This document shows positions 57,802 to 64,000 of a stretch of 64,000 nucleotides of DNA, one piece after another. Under the pieces are notes generated by a model, which saw nothing but the letters and a program-made list of their open reading frames with translations, did not search any database and was not told the origin of the DNA. The translations under genes were made by a program, and so were the position numbers. Source of the DNA: Paenibacillus montanisoli (GTDB lineage: Bacteria; Bacillota; Bacilli; Paenibacillales; Paenibacillaceae); contig NZ_QLUW01000002.1 of assembly GCF_003268025.1 (NCBI RefSeq), forward strand, positions 310,001 through 374,000, given 5' to 3'. How positions within the stretch are numbered: the stretch's first letter is position 1; each line of letters opens with the position of its first letter.

Positions 57802-59586
57802 CTATTTGACGGAATAAATCCCCTCTTGATACTTCAGCGTATAGACCATCCCGGCATCGGTCAAGATCGCGGAGTCGATGCTGTCTTTCACGAGACGGGT
57901 CGATTGTCCGTTAGCGCCAACCTTGTAAAGTCCTAAATCGTATCCCCTCGACACAAAATAAATGCCGGCAGCTCCGACATAGAAAGATTTGACCGAATTG
58001 CCGCTAAGCTTTACTTCTTTACCGGTTGCTATGTCGTAGCGGTACAGCTTGCCAATCGGCGCGATTTTGTTGACGTTCTCGCCGGACGTACAGTATACGC
58101 TGCCGTTTACGAGCTGTAGCTGCAGAAGCTTTCGCGCAACCACCGTTTTGCTGCCGCCTCCGTTCAAGTCGACGCGCTTCAGGTAGCCGCTAACGGAATC
58201 GATATAGTAGATATAATTGCCGGACAACCAGAAATCGCCGGCCGGACCGGTCAACTTCACCTGCGACTGATCTGTCAGGTTGATTTTGTATACCGCGCTG
58301 ACATCTTTAACATCGCTATCCAGATAACCTAGTACATACAAGCTTCCGCCTTGCACATATAACGACTGGTTATAACCATAACTGGCGCTAGTATCGGTTA
58401 GAATCCGGTGCACGCCATACGTAAAGCCCTTCGTGCCCAGCCGGGTTTCTTTACCGGTGTTCAAATCGATTTGGTATAAATTATCGGTTCCTTCAATCAT
58501 CGGATGGAAATCGGTTTGATAGAGGACGTTTCCTGCTTTGACATAATTGATGTAGTTCTTCGCAGACGAAACCTCTTCGAGGGCACCGTGATCGACCTTG
58601 TACAACGTCTCGCTCCCCATCGTCAGATCGCCGTAATGAAGATTGATGTAGAGCTCTTGATCGATTTTCCGGATATCCGATACCCAGCCGTCCCCGAGGT
58701 TCCATTCGTCGATGGCGCTTACTTTTCTTGTCTTGTTGCTGCCTAGCGCAAATGCGTCCAGCTCGGTCTTGTTGTTGATATTCGATAGATAATACAGCTC
58801 GTTATCGATGATCTTGGCGTAATCGAAGCTTACGCGGCCCTGGAGCGGAATGCGGGTCTCTTTCTTCCCGTCATCTTTGCGGTATAGCTCTTGAGTTTCC
58901 GTGTTATCCTTATAAGTTCGTTTGTAATAATACACCGAGCTGCCGAACTTCGTGAGCGGGTTAACGGCTTTCTGATAATCGACGCTCTTCCTGCGGTCGG
59001 ATAGGATGGATTTGATTTGATCCTTTATGGCTGCGGTTTGCTGACTTTTCAAATCAACGGCGACATCGCCGATCAGAATTAACCCGTCGAACCAATCGAT
59101 CCGCTTGTCCAGCGCCTCGGCAGCGCTTCGTAATGGCAGCATGATCCGGCCATTTATCTTCTGCGGTGCGACATCCATCGTTTGGGGCTCGTTGTTGACG
59201 AGCATCGTTTTGCTGCCCACGGTGAATTTAACCGTCTTGCGAAGATTCGAGTTTTTCAAAATAACGTCGTTCGGATGCTCAGGCTGCCACACCGCTTCCC
59301 ATGTACTTGAATAACCGGAGGCTTGCGTAGCCAAATTTCCCATCAAACGGATCGGCACCAGTACGCGCCCGTTTCGATTGGCCATCTGGTAATCGCCCAT
59401 GTAGTCGGTCAATTGACCGTTCACGAACAGCTTGTTCTGATAATCGTACGGAACGACCACCAATTGATCGAACGCTTCGTTCAGCGGCTTCTTCGTCACG
59501 CTGTCCGCCGCTGCATGAATAGGCAGCGCCGCTCCGCTTGCGAGCGTCAAGCACGTAAGGGAAAGGACGAGTAATTGTTTTCGCAT
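57802..59586 (-). CDS. Secreted beta-propeller (DUF5050-like) protein with stalk-binding domain
   Basis: A 594-residue exported protein. Signal peptide (1-26), then a copper-amine-oxidase-like N-terminal domain (about 50-180; LFVNGQLTDYMG, RVLVPIRLMGNLA, RIMLPLRSAAEALDKRIDW). The rest (about 205-590) is a string of beta blades with short aromatic repeats such as IDNELYYLSN, SGNYIYYIDS and AAGIYFVSRG, as in DUF5050 propellers. No catalytic motif. It should sit at the cell surface. Confidence 0.88.
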   Translation of the reverse strand: MRKQLLVLSLTCLTLASGAALPIHAAADSVTKKPLNEAFDQLVVVPYDYQNKLFVNGQLTDYMGDYQMANRNGRVLVPIRLMGNLATQASGYSSTWEAVWQPEHPNDVILKNSNLRKTVKFTVGSKTMLVNNEPQTMDVAPQKINGRIMLPLRSAAEALDKRIDWFDGLILIGDVAVDLKSQQTAAIKDQIKSILSDRRKSVDYQKAVNPLTKFGSSVYYYKRTYKDNTETQELYRKDDGKKETRIPLQGRVSFDYAKIIDNELYYLSNINNKTELDAFALGSNKTRKVSAIDEWNLGDGWVSDIRKIDQELYINLHYGDLTMGSETLYKVDHGALEEVSSAKNYINYVKAGNVLYQTDFHPMIEGTDNLYQIDLNTGKETRLGTKGFTYGVHRILTDTSASYGYNQSLYVQGGSLYVLGYLDSDVKDVSAVYKINLTDQSQVKLTGPAGDFWLSGNYIYYIDSVSGYLKRVDLNGGGSKTVVARKLLQLQLVNGSVYCTSGENVNKIAPIGKLYRYDIATGKEVKLSGNSVKSFYVGAAGIYFVSRGYDLGLYKVGANGQSTRLVKDSIDSAILTDAGMVYTLKYQEGIYSVK

Positions 59587-59679
59587 TTGCCGTTCTCCTT
59601 TTCAGCCATGATTTTCATACATGCACTGACGAGAACGGGTCTCGAATTGTTGCAGAAGATCAGATATCTACCATTTTTT

Positions 59680-59782
59680 CAACCCTGATCCAGCAGGCTT
59701 CGCCGAAACTCGGTCGGCGTCATGCCCTCAAAGTTCCGGAACGTTCGCAGATGACGCGATGGCCGAACGCTATCCGGGCTTT
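59680..59782 (-). pseudogene. Relic: C-terminal end of an AraC-family gene
   Basis: The minus strand reads RHLRTFRNFEGMTPTEFRR and a stop (TGA), the typical last helix of AraC DNA-binding domains. Only about 33 codons remain, bounded upstream by a TAA, with no start or ribosome site. It lies between the DUF5050-like gene and the microprotein. Confidence 0.7.
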
Positions 59783-59807
59783 AACCATACACCGTATTTA
59801 ACATTGG

Positions 59808-59918
59808 TTAATGATCGGCTCGATCGGATTTATTCCGTTTGTGGTACATAAAAATCAATGCGATAAAAATAATAACCGGAACCATGATGGCTACCGGTAT
59901 TAGAAGAATCGGTGTCAT
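59808..59918 (-). CDS. 36-residue single-pass membrane microprotein
   Basis: AAGGAG lies seven bases before an ATG at 59918. The product is MTPILLIPVAIMVP followed by more hydrophobic residues (helix about 3-24) and a hydrophilic end YHKRNKSDRADH. The ribosome site, the clean membrane helix and the positive-charged inside end support a real gene, though it is too short to assign. It is flanked by relics of other genes. Confidence 0.6.
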   Translation of the reverse strand: MTPILLIPVAIMVPVIIFIALIFMYHKRNKSDRADH

Positions 59919-60007
59919 GCGGGTGCTCCTTTGATTGAAATAAGTTAGGCTCTATGAATTATCCTCTGTTTGCCGAATCATTTCAAGCTGAATCGATCAG
60001 ATGAATA

Positions 60008-60034
60008 AGAGGCAGCCTAGAATAGGCTGCCTCT
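60008..60034. terminator. Terminator-like hairpin after the UvrA-like operon
   Basis: AGAGGCAGCCTA / TAGGCTGCCTCT, 12-bp stem with a three-base loop. T-rich sequence is modest on both sides (TTATT on the minus strand, TTTCTCCTTCT on the plus strand). Confidence 0.7.
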
Positions 60035-60044
60035 TTCTCCTTCT

Positions 60045-60185
60045 CTATTTCCCTTTAATCGAACCATCCTCAACAATGAAGATCACTTTCGCCTTCTCGT
60101 AGAACGTCAACTCATCATCGGAATAAGCTATCTCCGTCAATACCGGAAATTTCATTACATCTGAGTAAGCCATATTCCCCATCAT
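60045..60185 (-). pseudogene. Short open frame of unknown nature after the UvrA-like gene
   Basis: From an ATG at 60185 the frame gives about 46 residues (MMGNMAYSDVMKFPVL, TFYEKAKVIFIVEDGS) ending at 60045. There is no ribosome site, and the frame also stays open upstream into the UvrA-like gene. It reads like the C-terminal part of a folded protein and may be a relic. Not recognised. Confidence 0.35.
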
Positions 60186-60204
60186 ACTCGGAATTTGAGT
60201 CAGA

Positions 60205-63102
60205 TTAGACCGTAACGCCAGCAAATTCAGGTAAGCCGCGCAGTGCATGCCCCGTATAGGATGCGGAGACCCGCACTATCTCCTCCGGCGTCCCGGCAGC
60301 AACGATATAGCCGCCGTTTCGACCCGCCTCCGGTCCAAGGTCGATGACATGGTCGGCCGTCTTAATGACATCCAAGTGATGCTCGACAATCAGTACCGAA
60401 TGACCGGCATCCACGAGACGGTGCAAGCAGTCGAGCAGGTTCTGGATATCGGCCAGATGCAGCCCTGTCGTCGGCTCGTCGAAGATATATAGGTTATGCG
60501 CGCCGCGCTTGAGCTTGCCGAGTTCGGCAGCAAGCTTGACGCGCTGCGCCTCCCCGCCCGACATGACGGTAGCCGGATGCCCTAGACGCAAGTAGCCGAC
60601 GCCAAGCTCGTTCAGCACTCTCAGTTTATGGGCGACCGTTTTCTCATTCTTGAAGAATGTTTCCGCATCCTCGATCGACATTTCCAGAACATCGGAGATC
60701 GTTTTGCCGTTATAGGTAACATCCAGCAGCTCGCTCGAGTAACGGCTGCCTTTACAGGTCGGACAGACGGACTCGTAGTCGGCCATGAAGAGCAGCTGCG
60801 ACGTTATCGTACCGTAACCTTTGCATTCTTCGCAGCGCCCTCCCTTGGCATTGAAGCTGAAATGCGATTCCGTATATCCCCGTTCAACCGATAGCTCTTG
60901 CGAAGCAAATAGCTTACGGATCCGGTCGAACACCCCGACATAAGTCGCGGGATTGGATGACGGCATTCTGCCGATCGGCGATTGATCGATGTTGATAACG
61001 TTCGTAATCTGTTCCAGCCCTTCAATCCGTTCGTGCTGACCAGGAATGATGCGCGCATCCTGGAAATGCTTATAGAGCGATTTATATAGGACATCATTGA
61101 TAAGGCTGCTCTTCCCTGACCCGGATACGCCGGTCACGCATGTCATGACCCCAAGCGGAATGCGGACATCGACATTCTTCAGCGTATTCTCCTTAGCGCC
61201 GAATATGCGCAGCCACTTATCGCCGAGCGGCCGCCTCGCTTCCGGCAGGCGAATGCTCCGTCTGCCGCTGAGATATTGTCCCGTCAACGAAGCCTCATCG
61301 TTCTTGACTTCGCGAAGCGTGCCTTGCGCGACAACGATACCGCCGTGCTGGCCCGGACCAGGCCCGATCTCAATCAGATGATCGGCCGCCTCCATCGTCT
61401 CCGTGTCGTGTTCGACAATGATGACGGTATTGCCGGAATCGCGCAGCTTCTTCAACGTTTCGATCATCTTATGGCTGTCTCGCGGATGCAAGCCGATGCT
61501 GGGCTCATCGAGCACGTACAGCATGCCCATGAGCCCGGAGCCAAGCTGCGTGGACAGCCGGATCCGCTGTGCTTCACCGCCGGACAACGTATCGGAGCGC
61601 CGGTCCAAGTTCAAGTAATCCAGACCGATTCCGAGCAGCAAATCTATGCGCCCCGTCAGCTCCGACATAATCTGGCCGCCGACGCCTTTCTTCCGATCCG
61701 GCAGCTCAAGTGCCTGCAGGAAGGCTTTTAGCTCGTCAAGCGCCATCGCTCCGACATCGTGAATGGATTTGCCGCCAACCTTCATGAGCAGCCGTTCCGG
61801 CTTAAATCGGTGACCTTTGCATTCCGGGCAGGTCTGCTCGACCATGACCAGATTGAACATCGATTCCTCGTAGCCTTTTAAATCTTGCTTCTTGCGGGAA
61901 TTCCGGTACCAGCGGTCGATATCGCCGACAATGCCGTCGAACGTCCACATTTGGCCGATATACGGCTCTAACCAGCGATCGCGGCTGCCATCTTCGGGTC
62001 CGATGAACGGATACCGTTCCCCTTTCGTGCCATAGAACAAGATATCCGTAATATGCGGCGGAAGATCCTTGAACGGCGTGTCCAAGCTAAAGCCGTAATG
62101 CTTGGATAGGCTATGGATAATCATATTGCGCCAGGCTTTCGGATTACGCAAGTTGTAAATCCGCTCGTTCAACGCTCCCTTGCGGAGACTTCGTTCACGG
62201 TTGGCGATCATCAGTTCCGGCTGGGCGTATTTGTACGACCCGATGCCTAGACAAGTTCTGCATGCGCTTTCCGGGTCGTTGAACGAAAAGTAATAGGGCT
62301 GCAGTTCGCCTGCGGAGATATGATGATCTGGACAAGCAAAGCCCGCATAGAACTGACGAAGGACCTTCTCGGTCACTTTCTCTCCGCTTGGCACGAAATG
62401 CAAAAAACCTTCGCCAATCTTCAATCCCTGTTCGATGGACAAGACGAGCTGCTTGTAAATATCCTTCTTCACTTTAAACGTATCTATGAGGACCTCGAGC
62501 TCATGCGGCGAGTGCTCGTCGATTTCGATGCGATCGCTGGTATCGTGCATAACGCCGTCGATTTTGAACCTGCGATACCCCTTGCTGCGAATCTCATCGA
62601 ATAGAAAGTTGTAATCCTCTCCGAAGATTTTACTAACCGGCGCATAGATCTCAATGGTCGAGCCAGGCAGCTGCTTGAGTATATGCTCAGCGATCTGGGC
62701 AGGCGACTTCGCCTCGAGCTCCGCTTCGCACCTCGGGCAGTGCGGTACGCCGATGGTAGCGAACAGCAGTCTGACGAAGTCGTACACGTCGGACATCGTA
62801 CCTACGGTCGAGCGCGGATTCGGCGTGCCCGTCTTCTGCTCGATTGAAACGACGGGCGACAGACCGTAGACAAAGTCGACGTCAGGCTTCTTGAGCTGGG
62901 TAATATACCGCTTGGCATACGAGGAAGATAAGGATTCCATAAACCTCCGCTGTCCTTCGCCGAATATGACGTCGAATGCAAGCGAAGACTTGCCTGAACC
63001 GCTTACGCCGGTAATGACCGTCAGCTTCTCCCGCGGTATGTCGACGGAGATGTTGCGCAAATTATTTTCGCGGGCGCCGCGAATCGAAATCGTCTGTCTC
63101 AC
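60205..63102 (-). CDS. UvrA paralogue (excinuclease-type ABC ATPase)
   Basis: A 965-residue protein with two ABC ATPase halves: [12 protein letters not shown] (about 32), [11 protein letters not shown] and [12 protein letters not shown] in the first; [23 protein letters not shown] and [10 protein letters not shown] in the second. It differs from housekeeping UvrA in many places ([12 protein letters not shown] where UvrA has SAYARQFLGQM), so it is a second UvrA-type protein. The first zinc module, near residues 260-285, is CPDH...CRTC, that is CxxH plus CxxC; the second is CEEC...CPTC. It starts with GTG directly after the stop of the nucleotidyltransferase, so the two are coupled. Similar paralogues take part in DNA repair or drug tolerance. 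Confidence 0.85.
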   Translation of the reverse strand: MRQTISIRGARENNLRNISVDIPREKLTVITGVSGSGKSSLAFDVIFGEGQRRFMESLSSSYAKRYITQLKKPDVDFVYGLSPVVSIEQKTGTPNPRSTVGTMSDVYDFVRLLFATIGVPHCPRCEAELEAKSPAQIAEHILKQLPGSTIEIYAPVSKIFGEDYNFLFDEIRSKGYRRFKIDGVMHDTSDRIEIDEHSPHELEVLIDTFKVKKDIYKQLVLSIEQGLKIGEGFLHFVPSGEKVTEKVLRQFYAGFACPDHHISAGELQPYYFSFNDPESACRTCLGIGSYKYAQPELMIANRERSLRKGALNERIYNLRNPKAWRNMIIHSLSKHYGFSLDTPFKDLPPHITDILFYGTKGERYPFIGPEDGSRDRWLEPYIGQMWTFDGIVGDIDRWYRNSRKKQDLKGYEESMFNLVMVEQTCPECKGHRFKPERLLMKVGGKSIHDVGAMALDELKAFLQALELPDRKKGVGGQIMSELTGRIDLLLGIGLDYLNLDRRSDTLSGGEAQRIRLSTQLGSGLMGMLYVLDEPSIGLHPRDSHKMIETLKKLRDSGNTVIIVEHDTETMEAADHLIEIGPGPGQHGGIVVAQGTLREVKNDEASLTGQYLSGRRSIRLPEARRPLGDKWLRIFGAKENTLKNVDVRIPLGVMTCVTGVSGSGKSSLINDVLYKSLYKHFQDARIIPGQHERIEGLEQITNVINIDQSPIGRMPSSNPATYVGVFDRIRKLFASQELSVERGYTESHFSFNAKGGRCEECKGYGTITSQLLFMADYESVCPTCKGSRYSSELLDVTYNGKTISDVLEMSIEDAETFFKNEKTVAHKLRVLNELGVGYLRLGHPATVMSGGEAQRVKLAAELGKLKRGAHNLYIFDEPTTGLHLADIQNLLDCLHRLVDAGHSVLIVEHHLDVIKTADHVIDLGPEAGRNGGYIVAAGTPEEIVRVSASYTGHALRGLPEFAGVTV

Positions 63103-64000
63103 TCAAAAAAACCCCTTCCCGTCGAAATAAGCCAGCTCCTCCACCTCGATTCGGCTGCGCGGCGTCAGCTTAAGCGATGAGGAAGCGCGGTGAATGTAGC
63201 CTTTCTGCGCGAGCCACTCGCAGCCGTGCACGATCAGCATGTCCTCCATCTTGTACCGGTTCTTCAAATGCTGCATCATCTCCGAGAACGAGCGGATATC
63301 ATTCTCTTCACGCAAGTAGTCGTACACCAGCTTAAATAGACGTTCATGACGCTCGGCTAAATAGTTATCTGCGCGCCGCACGGCCTCTGTCATGCCGTCT
63401 ATCGTTTTGGGAGCTTCGATCAGTTCCGAATACATGGATCGGAAAAATTCCGGATTGTACTTCAGTGCCTGTTGAATGACTTCCCTTGTCGGAATATCAA
63501 GGTTCAGCATAACCTCAATCTGGGCAAGCGCTTCCAATGTTTTCATCAGCCAAACGAAGCTGTATACCGGATCCCTCTTGACGACAATCCACTTCTCCGC
63601 CTTCTCCAAGGAGGTTAGTGCCCAAGAAGCAGTCTGAATCAGTTGAATGTCAAGATCCCGTTCCCCAACATGCCTAAGCCGATCGTAAATGTCCTTAATG
63701 GCCGCATCATGACAGAACATCATGGTGCTCTTATATAAATAGGAGTGGAAGAAGCCCGTCTGCAGAGAGCGCTCCATGTTCTGCTTGAAGTTCTGCCGAT
63801 TGGTAACATTGGCCGAAATGCAAATCCCGTTCTCGACAAGCATAAACGACGCATATGGACGCTTATCCTCATCCACAACGATCGTCATGTCGATATCCGA
63901 CTTCTCCCATACCTGATCATAGGACAGGCTTCCGCCAACGAACGCGGCGATGACTTTATTGTCGCTGCGAAGCTTGTCCGTAATCCGATCGAGCGCCGAC
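63103..64000 (-). CDS. Nucleotidyltransferase-domain protein (5' end outside window)
   Basis: The frame is open to the right edge, so at least 299 codons. The visible N-terminal part has the Pol-beta-type nucleotidyltransferase motif: GGSLSYDQ then SDIDMTIVVDE, the G-S...D-x-D metal site. An internal ATG at 63888 lies just after this motif and is not the start. After it comes a helical domain (about 100 residues with KAEKWIVVKRD and LMKTLEALAQIEVML) as in HEPN-like or substrate-binding parts, and a winged-helix-like end (HLKNRYKMEDMLIVHGCEWLAQKG). Directly coupled to the UvrA paralogue. Substrate unknown. Confidence 0.8.
   Translation of the reverse strand, partial: SALDRITDKLRSDNKVIAAFVGGSLSYDQVWEKSDIDMTIVVDEDKRPYASFMLVENGICISANVTNRQNFKQNMERSLQTGFFHSYLYKSTMMFCHDAAIKDIYDRLRHVGERDLDIQLIQTASWALTSLEKAEKWIVVKRDPVYSFVWLMKTLEALAQIEVMLNLDIPTREVIQQALKYNPEFFRSMYSELIEAPKTIDGMTEAVRRADNYLAERHERLFKLVYDYLREENDIRSFSEMMQHLKNRYKMEDMLIVHGCEWLAQKGYIHRASSSLKLTPRSRIEVEELAYFDGKGFF

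Overview
The window reads as chromosome of a spore-forming member of the Paenibacillaceae (Paenibacillus or Cohnella type). Evidence: Bacillus-like promoters and strong GGAGG ribosome sites, a small acid-soluble spore protein of the Tlp family, CBO0543, Lin0512, DUF2935 and YuiD families, several secreted proteins with copper-amine-oxidase-like N-terminal domains, and carbohydrate ABC transporters with a separate binding lipoprotein. No rRNA, tRNA, CRISPR array, insertion sequence or phage was seen. Both ends cut a gene: a 7TM sensor-kinase-like protein on the left and a nucleotidyltransferase on the right.

Layout. 1-3.1 kb: kinase N-terminus, two unusual small secreted proteins, a CBO0543 membrane protein. 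3.1-7.9 kb: a gluconate operon on the minus strand (gntZ-gntR-gntP-gntK) with two GntR-type operators and a catabolite-response element. 8-9 kb: a zinc-finger protein, YuiD, and a relic of a sugar-binding-protein gene. 9.4-23.7 kb: a glycan-use locus with two GH95-type hydrolases, a large unrecognised protein, a Gfo/Idh/MocA dehydrogenase, a LacI regulator and an ABC importer; two promoters in it share the palindrome ATTTGGATCCAAAT at the same distance upstream. 23.8-30.7 kb: AraC regulator, ferritin-like protein, PhyH dioxygenase and a run of small enzymes (DinB, VOC, SnoaL-like, GNAT, iron ADH, monooxygenase). 30.8-33.9 kb: sugar isomerase/epimerase, dehydrogenase, aldo-keto reductase.

34-37.7 kb: a YqeG-like HAD protein lacking its catalytic aspartates, Tlp, a frameshifted relic, YeeI, a TIMP/netrin-like membrane protein, a GH43 enzyme. 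37.7-41.4 kb: selD-mnmH selenium operon with a polysaccharide deacetylase and a Lin0512 protein. 41.5-49.2 kb: cell-surface proteins (NlpC/P60, DUF2935, lipoprotein, DUF4015 hydrolase, ankyrin protein, S-layer-like protein) and a small membrane gene interrupted by an in-frame TGA. 49.3-57.6 kb: a six-gene phenylalanine/tyrosine degradation operon (hpd-hmgA-acyl-CoA ligase-unknown-fahA-aromatic hydroxylase) that lacks a recognisable maleylacetoacetate isomerase. 57.8-64 kb: a DUF5050-like secreted protein, an AraC relic, a 36-residue membrane protein, and a UvrA paralogue coupled to the nucleotidyltransferase.

How they work together: gluconate is imported, phosphorylated and fed to a 6-phosphogluconate dehydrogenase under GntR and probably CcpA control. 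The glycan locus should import an oligosaccharide and trim it in the cytosol. The aromatic operon should turn phenylalanine into fumarate and acetoacetyl-CoA. SelD supplies selenophosphate to MnmH for tRNA selenouridine.
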